The notes under the pieces were generated by a model. It was not told the DNA's origin and ran no database searches. It worked only from the letters and a program-made list of their open reading frames with translations. A DNA stretch of 64,000 bases, taken from NCBI RefSeq assembly GCF_014639235.1, contig NZ_BMFU01000003.1:496001-560000 (forward strand). The letters run 5' to 3'. The position numbers and the translations under genes are program-made. Source of the stretch: Paenibacillus silvae (lineage in GTDB: Bacteria; Bacillota; Bacilli; Paenibacillales; Paenibacillaceae). Positions 33,781 through 42,581 of this stretch are shown here, piece by piece (position 1 is the first letter of the stretch; each line of letters opens with the position of its first letter).

Positions 33781-34149
33781 ATGAGCTACGGAAATCGCAT
33801 TGCTGAATTAAGAGAACAGCGGGGACTTACTCAAGAAGAACTTGCGAGCTCCATTCATATTACCAGAGCGGCCCTCTCCCACTATGAGAAAAACCGGCGC
33901 AAACCGGATTTCGAGGTGTTAACAAGGCTTGCTGACATCTTTGACGTGTCCATTGATTATTTGATCGGACGTACCAAGCAAAGTGATATGGTCATGGATG
34001 AGGATGTGCGTGATTTCGTGGATGCACTTGAATTGTCAGATAAGGAAGTGCTTGAGCGCTTTGATCTGATGATTGACGGCAAACCCTTGACCGAGGAAGA
34101 AGCACGCCGTTTTATCGCTTTTGTTCGAATGGAACGAAGTATGGATTGA
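33781..34149 (+). CDS. XRE-family transcriptional regulator
   Basis: The 122-residue protein has an N-terminal HTH_3/XRE domain (about residues 5-62, AELREQRGLTQEELASSIHI, then TRAALSHYEKNRRKPDFEVL). An acidic ~50-residue C-terminal helix pair follows that could dimerise or bind a partner. A CAGGGGGAAATAGCTT site precedes the ATG. It is divergent from the EPS cluster, and palindromes typical of XRE dimers lie in the shared 337-bp spacer. By analogy with SinR/SlrR, which control B. subtilis eps, it is a good candidate regulator of this cluster. That is inference from position. Confidence 0.9.
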   Translation: MSYGNRIAELREQRGLTQEELASSIHITRAALSHYEKNRRKPDFEVLTRLADIFDVSIDYLIGRTKQSDMVMDEDVRDFVDALELSDKEVLERFDLMIDGKPLTEEEARRFIAFVRMERSMD

Positions 34150-34170
34150 TTCATCCTTACACCCGAAAAG

Positions 34171-34216
34171 AAAACCCAGCTTCCGAGCGCTTCAACCTCC
34201 GGTACCTGGGTCTTTT
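34171..34216 (+). terminator. Terminator of the XRE regulator gene
   Basis: ACCCAG (34174-34179) pairs with CTGGGT (34206-34211), with additional CCG/CGG pairing inside, followed by TCTTTTTG. Confidence 0.8.
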
Positions 34217-34257
34217 TGTGTATCTTGAATTCCCTCCATTCACAAATGTGTACTGGG

Positions 34258-34410
34258 TCAAGAACGCTTGATGTTGGAGGAAACGAAATGGTTCAAACGC
34301 TCCGGGTCGATTCCGCATTGCAGTAAAACTTTCATGATGTCGATCTTGGTGGCTTCGACTGGCGTACCTGCCGGCTTAGGATCGCCCATGTTTGGATGCT
34401 TCATCTTCAT
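34258..34410 (-). CDS. Small conserved-looking protein, 50 residues
   Basis: A short gene starting MKMKHPNMGDPKPAGTPVEA and ending VSSNIKRS; its middle (KIDIMKVLLQCGIDPERLN) is predicted helical. GAGAGGTTAGCGGA lies directly before ATG 34410, and a TATAAT box lies ~55 bp upstream (34468-34463 on the minus strand), so it has the marks of an expressed gene. I do not recognise a family. A longer in-frame reading up to 34500 would run through the promoter box and is unlikely. Confidence 0.6.
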   Translation of the reverse strand: MKMKHPNMGDPKPAGTPVEATKIDIMKVLLQCGIDPERLNHFVSSNIKRS

Positions 34411-34462
34411 TCCGCTAACCTCTCTTATCTTATACTTTCTCTTCACTCCAAAACTAAGCCTA

Positions 34463-34468
34463 ATTATA
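34463..34468 (-). promoter_or_regulatory. -10 box of the 50-residue protein gene
   Basis: A perfect TATAAT on the minus strand ~55 bp upstream of the start codon. The matching -35 is weak. Confidence 0.5.
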
Positions 34469-34543
34469 CTTGAGAACGTTCCTTGATGTTGTCGTCTCAT
34501 GGCGAGAGCGTTTTTGGAGCGGGTTCTAATTTTGTCGAAAGCA

Positions 34544-34589
34544 AAAAGGAGCCTTACAGCGCCATTTTAGCGGCTGCAGGGCTCCTTTT
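34544..34589 (-). terminator. Terminator of gltB
   Basis: On the minus strand AAAAGGAGCC and GGCTCCTTTTT form the stem. The inner loop is also structured (CGCTAAAATGGCG), and a T-rich run follows. It lies 44 bp beyond the glutamate synthase stop. Confidence 0.9.
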
Positions 34590-34632
34590 GATTTTATCTT
34601 TTATGCACTTTTATATAGGAAAGAATAATTCA

Positions 34633-37600
34633 TTAACCTCCGGTACGTGCAAGCTCACGCATGTTCGCTTCAAATGCTGCGAGCAGAGCAGCTTCACCTG
34701 TCAGACCTGTCGCTTGCACACGCTCGATCTGTTCAGTCATACGTTTGAAGTCTTTTGGAATGACACGTACGAACTGATTCAGGGAATCCTGCCACGTATC
34801 CAGAATACGCTGACCTGCTGTACTTCCCGTAAGTTCTACGTGACGTTGAATCATGCCGCGCAGATCCGCACTTTCGGAAGCATCCTCAATACGCTCCAGA
34901 AGAACCATTTCCAAGTTGCAGCGCTGCAGGAATGTGCCTTGTGGATCATACACATAAGCGATACCACCCGACATGCCTGCTGCAAAGTTACGGCCTGTAT
35001 CACCGAGTACCACTACGCGTCCGCCGGTCATATATTCACAACCGTGATCGCCCACACCTTCAACGACCACTTTGGCACCCGAGTTACGCACGGCAAAACG
35101 TTCACCAGCAATACCGCGGATGTACGCTTCTCCGCTCGTTGCTCCATACAGCGCAGTGTTACCGATAATGATGTTATTTTCCGCTTCAAATGTCGCTTTT
35201 GGCGAAGGCATAACGATCAGTTTGCCTCCTGACAAGCCTTTACCCACATAGTCATTGGAGTCGCCTTCAACGGTGAGTGTCATGCCTTTTGGTACGAAAG
35301 CACCAAAGCTTTGTCCTGCTGATCCAACAAATTTGAATTTAACGGTATCTTCTGGCAAGCCAGCAAGACCATATTTGCGTGTAATCTCACTGCCCAGAAT
35401 TGTACCTACAGCACGATTCACGTTCGTGATTGGCAAAACTGCCTCAACAGGCTGACCCGATTCGATCGCAGACTGTGCAAGTGGCACGAGCTGCTGCATA
35501 TCAAGCGTCTCTTCCAACTGATGGTTCTGATGCTGTGTGCGGTAACGCGCAGAGCCTTCCGGCATCTCAGGCACGTGCAGCAATACAGACAGATCCACCC
35601 CTTTTTTCTTCCAGTGGTCTACCGCTTCTACCGCTTCCAGACAGTCTGTACGTCCAACCATCTCTTGAATTGTACGGAAACCAAGCTCTGCCATAATTTC
35701 ACGCATATCTTCTGCAACAAAACGCATGAAGTTGACCACATGAACCGGATCACCCATATAATTTTTGCGCAGTTCCGGGTTCTGTGTAGCTACACCAACC
35801 GGACATGTATCCATTTGGCAGACACGCATCATGATACAACCAAGCGCAACGAGTGGAGCAGTGGAGAATCCATACTCTTCCGCACCAAGCAAAGCAGCAA
35901 TTGCCAGATCGCGTCCATTCAGCATTTTGCCATCCGTCTCCAGTACAACACGATCACGCAGATTGTTCAGCATCAGCGTTTGATGTGTTTCAGCAAGACC
36001 CAGCTCCCACGGCATACCGGCGTGACGGATGGAACCTTGTGGAGAAGCTCCTGTACCTCCATCGTAACCGCTGACCAGGATAATATCCGCACGGCCTTTA
36101 GCTACACCCGCAGCAATCGTACCTACCCCGACTTCGGATACCAGCTTCACGTTAATTTCAGCACGCGGGTTGGCATTTTTCAAGTCATAGATCAACTCGG
36201 CCAAGTCCTCGATCGAATAGATATCGTGATGCGGCGGAGGAGAGATCAAACCTACACCTGGTGTAGAGCCGCGAACTTCAGCTACCCAAGGGTACACTTT
36301 ACGGCCTGGAAGCTGTCCGCCTTCACCCGGTTTAGCACCTTGAGCCATTTTGATCTGAATTTCGTCTGCATTCACCAGATAATTGGATGTTACTCCGAAT
36401 CGTCCCGATGCAACCTGCTTGATCGCACTGCGACGGGAATCACCGTTGCTGTCTTTTACGAAACGAGCCGGGTCCTCTCCGCCCTCACCTGTGTTGGATT
36501 TACCACCTACACGGTTCATGGCGATAGCGAGATCTTCATGTGCCTCTTTACTGATCGAACCGAAGGACATGGCTCCCGTCTTGAAGCGACGCATGATATT
36601 TTCTACAGACTCTACTTCCTCCAGCGGAATGGATGGTCCGACCGGCTTCAGCTTCAGCATCGAACGAATCGTCAGCAGCTGATCATTCTCACCCTGTACC
36701 AGCTTGGAGTACTTTTTGTACAACTTGTAATCGCCAGTACGTACAGCATGCTGCAGCGTGTGGATCGTTTGCGGGTTGAACAGATGCTCTTCCCCATCGT
36801 TACGCCATTGGTATTCGCCGCCGGAATCCAGCACTTTGTCATTGCCGTCCTTGTCTGTAAAGGCACGGTTATGATGTGTCAATGCTTCTGCGGCTACTTC
36901 CTCCAGACCAATTCCCCCGATACGGGAAGGTGTCCATGTGAAGTAACGATCTACGAAGTCGGATTTCAAACCAACGGCTTCGAAGATTTGAGCCCCGCGA
37001 TACGATTGAATCGTCGAGATTCCCATTTTGGACAATATTTTAATTACGCCTTTGGTTGCGGCTTTAATATAGTTTTTAACAGCTTTCTCGTGGGAGATGC
37101 CGCGCAGCAAGCCCTGCTGAATCATGTCATCCAGCGTCTCAAATGCCAAATAAGGGTTAACTGCACTTACACCATACCCCAGAAGTAGCGCGTAGTGGTG
37201 AATATCACGCGGCTCAGCGGATTCCAGCAGGATGCTGACTTTGGTTCTCGTTCCCTGACGAATCAGGTAGTGATGCAGCCCTGCAACAGCCAGCAAAGCC
37301 GGAATTGCTGCATTCTCGGCATCTACACCGCGGTCAGACAGGATCAGAATGTTATGTCCTTTGTCGATAACCCGGTCTGCCGCTTCAAAGAGCAGGTCCA
37401 TCGCTTTACGCAAACCTTCCGCGCCTTCCGCAGCCGTGAAGAAGATCGGAATCGTCATGGAGCGGAAGCCCGGACGACGAACATGGCGAATTTTCGCAAA
37501 ATCTTCATTAGACAATACCGGTGTATCCAGACGAATCTGGCGGCAACTCTCCGGCTCAGGATTCAGCAGGTTACGCTCAGGGCCGATGGTTGTCGCTGTC

Positions 37601-39231
37601 GATGTAACGATCTCTTCGCGGATCGCATCAATCGGCGGGTTGGTTACCTGCGCAAACATCTGTTTAAAGTAGTTATACAGACGCTGCGGACGATCCGACA
37701 GAACAGCCAGCGGTGCATCGTAACCCATGGAGCCAGTAGCTTCCATACCTGTGGATGCCATCGGCTCAAGCACTTTACGCAGTTCTTCAAATGTATAGCC
37801 ATAAGCCAGCTGCAGCTGTGTTACATTATCATGTTTTGGATCTGGCAGCTCCGGTGCTTCCGGCAGCTCACTCAGGTCCATCAAATGCTCATCCAGCCAT
37901 CCCTGATAAGGGTTCTCGGCAGCAATAATCGCTTTGACCTCCTCATCAGAGATGATACGGCCTTCCTGTGTATCCACCAGCAGCATACGTCCTGGGCGCA
38001 GACGATCTTTATACAGAATGTCTTCCGGTGCAATATCCAGAACACCTACCTCGGAAGACAGGATGATTCGGTCATCCTTCGTTACATAATAACGTGCTGG
38101 ACGCAAGCCATTACGGTCAAGCGTAGCCCCGATCTGCAAACCGTCAGTAAAGGCCATCGCAGCCGGACCGTCCCATGGCTCCATCATTGTGCTGTGATAT
38201 TCATAAAATGCCTTTTTGGCAGGGTCCATATTTTCATCTGTGCTCCAAGGCTCAGGAACCATCATCATTGCAACGTGTGGCAGAGAACGTCCGCTCAGAT
38301 ACAGGAACTCCAGTGTGTTGTCAAACATCGCCGTATCCGAACCATCCGGATTAATAACCGGTTTTACTTTCGCAATATCTTCGCCGAACAGTTCACTTTC
38401 GAACAGAGACTGACGCGCATGCATCCAGTTTACGTTACCACGCATCGTATTGATCTCACCGTTGTGAATCATGAAACGATACGGGTGGGCACGTTCCCAG
38501 CTCGGGAAGGTGTTCGTACTGAAACGGGAGTGAACAAGTGCAATCGCCGATTCCACCAGCTCTTCCTGCAAATCCAGATAGAACTTGCCTACCTGCTCGG
38601 TTGTCAGCATGCCTTTGTATACGACTTTACGACAAGACAAGCTTGGCAGGTAGAAGGACTCACCTTCCGCCTCATCTGCCGAGTAACGAATAGCCAGTTC
38701 AGCACGTCTGCGAATCACATAAAGCTTGCGCTCGAAAGCCAGCTCATCCTTCACATCAGCCGATCTTCCAATAAACACCTGACGAACATAAGGCTTCGCA
38801 GCCAGTGCAGAACGGCCCAGCATCTCGTCATATGTCGGTACATCACGGAAGCCGAGGAAGGTCTGTCCTTCATCCGCAATAATCTTCTTCAGGCTCTCTT
38901 CATGCGCTGCACGAACCACCGGATCATGAGACAGGAACAGCATGCCTACGCCGTAGAAGCCTTGTTCAGGCAATTCAAAACCAAGGCGTACCGCTTCCTG
39001 TGCAAAATAACGATGTGGAATCTGAATAAGGATACCTGCTCCGTCACCGGAATTCGGTTCACTACCCTGTCCACCACGGTGCTCCATGTTACTGAGCATG
39101 GTCAGTGCCTGACTAACGATATCGTGTGAAGGTACTCCTTTGATGTGGGCAACAAAGCCCATTCCGCATGCATCTTTTTCGAACTGCGGGTCATATAGAC
39201 CCTGCTTTGGAGGTAATCCGATGTGTCTCAT
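34633..39231 (-). CDS. gltB: Glutamate synthase (NADPH/ferredoxin type), large subunit
   Basis: A 1532-residue enzyme of standard length. A 21-residue propeptide ends before Cys22 in EKDACGMGFVAHIKG, the N-terminal nucleophile of the glutaminase domain (about 22-430). The central domain and the FMN-binding synthase domain follow, with GEGGEDPARF and SGYDGGTGASP. The 3Fe-4S motif CIMMRVCQMDTCPVG (C-x5-C-x4-C) lies near residue 1135, and a C-terminal GXGXG domain ends the protein. It transfers the amide of glutamine to 2-oxoglutarate. The small subunit gene gltD is not adjacent on either side. The start at 39231 follows AAAGG ten bases upstream; an in-frame start at 39285 has no support. Called gltA in B. 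subtilis. Confidence 0.97.
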   Translation of the reverse strand: MRHIGLPPKQGLYDPQFEKDACGMGFVAHIKGVPSHDIVSQALTMLSNMEHRGGQGSEPNSGDGAGILIQIPHRYFAQEAVRLGFELPEQGFYGVGMLFLSHDPVVRAAHEESLKKIIADEGQTFLGFRDVPTYDEMLGRSALAAKPYVRQVFIGRSADVKDELAFERKLYVIRRRAELAIRYSADEAEGESFYLPSLSCRKVVYKGMLTTEQVGKFYLDLQEELVESAIALVHSRFSTNTFPSWERAHPYRFMIHNGEINTMRGNVNWMHARQSLFESELFGEDIAKVKPVINPDGSDTAMFDNTLEFLYLSGRSLPHVAMMMVPEPWSTDENMDPAKKAFYEYHSTMMEPWDGPAAMAFTDGLQIGATLDRNGLRPARYYVTKDDRIILSSEVGVLDIAPEDILYKDRLRPGRMLLVDTQEGRIISDEEVKAIIAAENPYQGWLDEHLMDLSELPEAPELPDPKHDNVTQLQLAYGYTFEELRKVLEPMASTGMEATGSMGYDAPLAVLSDRPQRLYNYFKQMFAQVTNPPIDAIREEIVTSTATTIGPERNLLNPEPESCRQIRLDTPVLSNEDFAKIRHVRRPGFRSMTIPIFFTAAEGAEGLRKAMDLLFEAADRVIDKGHNILILSDRGVDAENAAIPALLAVAGLHHYLIRQGTRTKVSILLESAEPRDIHHYALLLGYGVSAVNPYLAFETLDDMIQQGLLRGISHEKAVKNYIKAATKGVIKILSKMGISTIQSYRGAQIFEAVGLKSDFVDRYFTWTPSRIGGIGLEEVAAEALTHHNRAFTDKDGNDKVLDSGGEYQWRNDGEEHLFNPQTIHTLQHAVRTGDYKLYKKYSKLVQGENDQLLTIRSMLKLKPVGPSIPLEEVESVENIMRRFKTGAMSFGSISKEAHEDLAIAMNRVGGKSNTGEGGEDPARFVKDSNGDSRRSAIKQVASGRFGVTSNYLVNADEIQIKMAQGAKPGEGGQLPGRKVYPWVAEVRGSTPGVGLISPPPHHDIYSIEDLAELIYDLKNANPRAEINVKLVSEVGVGTIAAGVAKGRADIILVSGYDGGTGASPQGSIRHAGMPWELGLAETHQTLMLNNLRDRVVLETDGKMLNGRDLAIAALLGAEEYGFSTAPLVALGCIMMRVCQMDTCPVGVATQNPELRKNYMGDPVHVVNFMRFVAEDMREIMAELGFRTIQEMVGRTDCLEAVEAVDHWKKKGVDLSVLLHVPEMPEGSARYRTQHQNHQLEETLDMQQLVPLAQSAIESGQPVEAVLPITNVNRAVGTILGSEITRKYGLAGLPEDTVKFKFVGSAGQSFGAFVPKGMTLTVEGDSNDYVGKGLSGGKLIVMPSPKATFEAENNIIIGNTALYGATSGEAYIRGIAGERFAVRNSGAKVVVEGVGDHGCEYMTGGRVVVLGDTGRNFAAGMSGGIAYVYDPQGTFLQRCNLEMVLLERIEDASESADLRGMIQRHVELTGSTAGQRILDTWQDSLNQFVRVIPKDFKRMTEQIERVQATGLTGEAALLAAFEANMRELARTGG

Positions 39232-39474
39232 GGAACGCAACCTTTCTATAATGAAGTATTTCGGAAAGATCAAGAACATTAGCAACAGGCAACAATAAAA
39301 CGGGGGGAGCCGGCATTCCGCTTGCGATAAGCCTGCCTGCTGGATGAAGAGGTGACAGCCCAGGCTGTCTGTTCATTACCTGATATTGCGGCGATGCCGC
39401 GATTATTGCGAAGGAGCGCTGCTGCCGGGTCATCCCGTAACAGCATCTATACAACAACATGCAGCCGTTGGCAC
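39232..39474. other. Leader region of gltB
   Basis: Within the presumed 5' untranslated region of gltB. It holds small hairpins (GACAGCC...GGCTGTC near 39354-39371; GCGGC-gat-GCCGC near 39389-39402). I looked for T-box and known riboswitch motifs and saw none. An 89-codon open frame across it has no credible start. Confidence 0.4.
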
Positions 39475-39612
39475 GGCTACGTGTGATGAAGCAACGGTTT
39501 TGATTACGTATTATGAAGCAGCGTTGTTTAAATTACGTACTATGAAGCGACGGGTTTGTTTTGCTTGTTATAAAGCAGCGTTTGATTACGGATCATAAGG
39601 CGACGTTTTTTG
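39475..39612. repeat. Degenerate tandem array, five units of ~28 bp
   Basis: Units begin at 39475, 39503, 39531, 39561 and 39585, with lengths 28, 28, 30, 24 and 28. Each resembles attacgtattatgaagc followed by a Gly/Ala-like gcgacgg and a T run. They lie between the predicted gltB promoter and the gltB start. Confidence 0.75.
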
Positions 39613-39625
39613 ATATAGTTCTATC

Positions 39626-39654
39626 ATTTTAACACCGACCTAACATCAGCGCAA
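39626..39654 (-). promoter_or_regulatory. Candidate gltB promoter
   Basis: On the minus strand: TTGCGC (39654-39649), a 17-bp spacer and TAAAAT (39631-39626). It would give a leader of ~390 nt containing the tandem array. No LysR (GltC-type) box could be assigned with confidence. Confidence 0.4.
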
Positions 39655-39888
39655 TTTAAACTTTTTAATACCTCCGATAAGAATTGCTTTGCAGTACAGC
39701 TTTAGTGTGATGACGTTTAAAAACATCTCTTTTTCGAATAATTATACACATTTTAAGACAGAGTACAACTGATTTTAATTACTGATAAAAGAAAATCGTT
39801 CCATATACAGCCTGCGTTTGACCAGATTTTCGCAATTTTCATATCCAAGCTTACAACAAAGCATTCCGTTTTCATACATTTGTATACA
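39655..39888. other. Gene-free AT-rich stretch between gltB and the YhgE gene
   Basis: No supportable gene. The symmetric word TTTGTATACAAA lies at ~39880-39891, touching the YhgE terminator. Confidence 0.4.
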
Positions 39889-39926
39889 AAATAGCCTGCA
39901 GCTCATTTTTGAGCTGCAGGCTATTT
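39889..39926 (-). terminator. Terminator of the YhgE gene
   Basis: An uninterrupted stem AAATAGCCTGCAGCTCA / TGAGCTGCAGGCTATTT closed by a 4-5 nt loop, ~90 bp beyond the YhgE stop codon. Confidence 0.88.
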
Positions 39927-40016
39927 GCACTATTTGACTACTATATTGCATAATTTCGATACATGCCTTTTAACTTTTTTTTGCAAAAGTTGTCCGGATT
40001 ACCGTGTCTTTTCTTA

Positions 40017-42299
40017 TTAAACTGTTGCAGCTTGACCAGCTTCTGTCACGTCGGCTTCTTTCTTAGGACGTCTGCCGCTCCAGAGGAAGTACGCTAGTGT
40101 CAGAACAATAGATACACCAGCATAAATGCTGAGTATACCTGCTTGATGCCACATCACATCAAAGTTGCCGCTAGATACAACGGCTCTGAGGCCAACAATG
40201 CTGTGAGTCATCGGCAGCCACTGACTGATTGACTGCAGCCATGAAGGAATCAGTTCTACCGGGAAGGTACCCGCACTCGCTGCAAGCTGGAATACCAGCA
40301 GCAATATGATCACATAACGCCCAGGCAGATCAAGCCAAGTAACCAGCGCCTGAACGATCAGCATGAAGGTCAGACCCGTTATAATCGTAAACAGATAAAA
40401 CATTCCTGTACTGTGTGTCTCCAGTCCAAGCCCGTACAGCATGAAGCTTGCAACGATAACGGACTGGATGATGCTCACTGAACCAAACACAAGCGTACGA
40501 CTGACAAAACGATTCCAGCCCGAAACACCTGGCACAGATGTTTCACGCATTTTCAGAACGATAGTGGAAATCAGCGATCCCACGAACAAGCCGATGGACA
40601 GGAAGAACGGTGTCATGCCTGTTCCGTAGTTGCTCACGCTTTCCGCTTTGTTCTCGGAAGAATTGACTGGTTCCGCAAACATGTTCACCACATCATCCGT
40701 TTTCTTCACTTCGGATGTTTTCTTGGCAGCGTCATTCAGCTTGGTTGCCAGCTCTCCGGAGCCGTCCTTCAGATCCGAAAGACCATTAGCCAGTTTACCT
40801 GCTCCCTCTCCAAGTTGTTTGGAACCGTCGGCTAACGATGAAACGCCACCGCTGAGTTTACCTACACCTGTCTGTAAAGCCGTTGTACCGGAACCAAGCT
40901 GCTTCGCACCGGCAGCCAGCTGCGAACCGCCTGTTGCGGCTTCACCCAGCTTGCTGCTGAACTGTTTCAAACCATCGGAGAGCTGAGCTCCTCCCTGACT
41001 TAGCTGCCCGGCACCAGCGAGCAGCTGCTTCTGTCCATCGACAAGCTGGTTCGCACCAGCCAGCAGCTGCTGCTGACCTCCATGCAGCTCAGTCGCTCCA
41101 GCAGCCAGCTGCTGATTTCCTTGATGGAGCTGATCAGCACCTTGTGCCAGCTTCTGCTCGCTCTCATGCAGCTGTGCACTGCCATCAGCAACAGCCTGAC
41201 TTGCAGCAATCAGCTTCTGAACATCCGCACTTGCGGCCAGTTCAGGGTTGCTTTCTGCAAGCTGCTTCAATCCGGCAGCGACGCTTTGCGCGCCATCGGC
41301 TACCTTGCTGCTGCCGTCTACAGCAGATTGCAGTCCTGTTGCCAGCGTTCCGCTGCCCTGCACTGCCGTTTGCAGCCCGTCGGACAGCTTCGCACTGCCT
41401 TGTTCGGACGATTGCAAACCAGCCTGCAGCTTGTTTGTACCATCGAGTGATGACTGAAGGCCTGCGGCCAGTTTATCACTGCCCGTTTTCAACTGGTCAG
41501 CACCGCTTTGAAGCTGACTTGTAGCCGCCTGCTGCAGCTGCTGCAAGCCTGAAACCAGACTTGTTGTGCCGCTCTCCAGTTTGGACGCCCCATTATGCAA
41601 TGCGTTCACACCGTTACTTAATGGAGACAAGCCATCCTGAAGCTTCAATGTCCCGGAAGCAAGTTTCTCCAGATTGTCTTTCAGCTTCACAGCTCCGTCA
41701 TCCAGCTTGACTGCCCCGCTCTTCAACTCCCCTGCACCGTCGCCAGCTTCTGCCAAGCCATCGGATACCTCCGAGAACTTGTCGAGCAGCGTCTCTGCAT
41801 ACGATTCAGTCACTTTGGCTGAAACCTTGGATTTCAGATCCTTGATAGCCGTTTTACCGATCTGTGCACCAACAAAGTTATAATTGCCATTGGGCTCATA
41901 GATCAGCTCTGCCGGTGCGGGTTTATCATCAAGCAATGTTGTTGCTTTCGATGAGAAATTTTCTGGAATGGTGATTTGCATGTAATACTTGTCAGTTTGC
42001 ATACCTTCCTTCGCTTTGGCAGCACTGACAAATTCCCATTTGAAATCATCATTTTTTTTCAATTCATCAATAAGGTCATTCCCTACATGGAGTGATTTCC
42101 CTTCGAGCTCGGCACCTTTATCAAGATTCACTACGGCTACTGGAAGCTTATCCACATGACCGTACGGGTCCCAATAGGCAGCCAGATATATGCCGCTGTA
42201 CAGGATCGGTATAAATAAAATAGCAATTACAGGGATCAACACCTTCGGGTTTCTCACGGCCGATCCCACATCCTTGAAAAACACGGATAAAGATTTCAT
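40017..42299 (-). CDS. YhgE/Pip-type ABC-2-like membrane protein
   Basis: A 760-residue protein with the YhgE/Pip layout. One N-terminal helix (about residues 20-42) begins a domain with YWDPYGHVDKLPVAVVNLDKG. A long extracytoplasmic region (about 190-530) follows, with near-perfect heptads in which Gly recurs every seven residues (KLDDGAVKLKDN, LHNGASKLESGTTSL and so on). The end has five membrane helices of ABC-2 type (about 545-745). Lactococcal Pip is a phage receptor, and in other Firmicutes relatives belong to drug-efflux or type VII-linked systems; function here is unproven. AAGGGGAGAAAATGAC precedes the ATG. A TetR gene upstream and shared operators imply induction by a ligand. Confidence 0.9.
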   Translation of the reverse strand: MKSLSVFFKDVGSAVRNPKVLIPVIAILFIPILYSGIYLAAYWDPYGHVDKLPVAVVNLDKGAELEGKSLHVGNDLIDELKKNDDFKWEFVSAAKAKEGMQTDKYYMQITIPENFSSKATTLLDDKPAPAELIYEPNGNYNFVGAQIGKTAIKDLKSKVSAKVTESYAETLLDKFSEVSDGLAEAGDGAGELKSGAVKLDDGAVKLKDNLEKLASGTLKLQDGLSPLSNGVNALHNGASKLESGTTSLVSGLQQLQQAATSQLQSGADQLKTGSDKLAAGLQSSLDGTNKLQAGLQSSEQGSAKLSDGLQTAVQGSGTLATGLQSAVDGSSKVADGAQSVAAGLKQLAESNPELAASADVQKLIAASQAVADGSAQLHESEQKLAQGADQLHQGNQQLAAGATELHGGQQQLLAGANQLVDGQKQLLAGAGQLSQGGAQLSDGLKQFSSKLGEAATGGSQLAAGAKQLGSGTTALQTGVGKLSGGVSSLADGSKQLGEGAGKLANGLSDLKDGSGELATKLNDAAKKTSEVKKTDDVVNMFAEPVNSSENKAESVSNYGTGMTPFFLSIGLFVGSLISTIVLKMRETSVPGVSGWNRFVSRTLVFGSVSIIQSVIVASFMLYGLGLETHSTGMFYLFTIITGLTFMLIVQALVTWLDLPGRYVIILLLVFQLAASAGTFPVELIPSWLQSISQWLPMTHSIVGLRAVVSSGNFDVMWHQAGILSIYAGVSIVLTLAYFLWSGRRPKKEADVTEAGQAATV

Positions 42300-42393
42300 G
42301 TCATTTTCTCCCCTTAACCTCTCTGCTCATCAGCAGGAATAACCAATATGAAAACAGAATGAAATTTTCTGGAATTTTTACCGAAATACGTGA

Positions 42394-42416
42394 TGACCAT
42401 TATTCTCAAACGGTCA
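42394..42416 (-). promoter_or_regulatory. TetR operator upstream of the YhgE gene
   Basis: Inverted repeat TGACC-N13-GGTCA, ~95 bp before the YhgE start codon. It has the same half-sites and spacing as the site in front of tetR (43240-43262); 17 of 23 bases agree in the minus-strand orientation. Confidence 0.7.
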
Positions 42417-42474
42417 ATTCAGAGCAAAAAACAAACTTGCCCTCCGACAAGTTCTACTGTCCTTCACCTTTAAC

Positions 42475-42545
42475 TACTTCAATCATCCTGATACAAACCA
42501 CTTCAATCATCCTGATACAAACCACTTAATCATCCAGATTCAAGT
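42475..42545. repeat. Short tandem repeat, three ~24-bp units
   Basis: Units start at 42475, 42499 and 42523. The first two agree in 23 of 24 bases (acttcaatcatcctgatac...) and the third has decayed; a trace of a fourth follows to ~42568. The array lies between the end of tetR and the YhgE operator. Confidence 0.8.
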
Positions 42546-42581
42546 CACTTAAACTTGTAAATTCAAAACACGTAAATGATC

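Noticed and set aside
35521..39129. Two very long open frames (555 and 644 codons) on the plus strand opposite gltB
   Set aside because: They are antisense shadows of a clear glutamate synthase gene, lack ribosome-binding sites and read as Cys/His/Arg/Thr-rich nonsense.
39191..39480. Possible riboswitch or T-box in front of gltB
   Set aside because: Small hairpins exist, but no T-box sequence or known riboswitch core could be found by eye.
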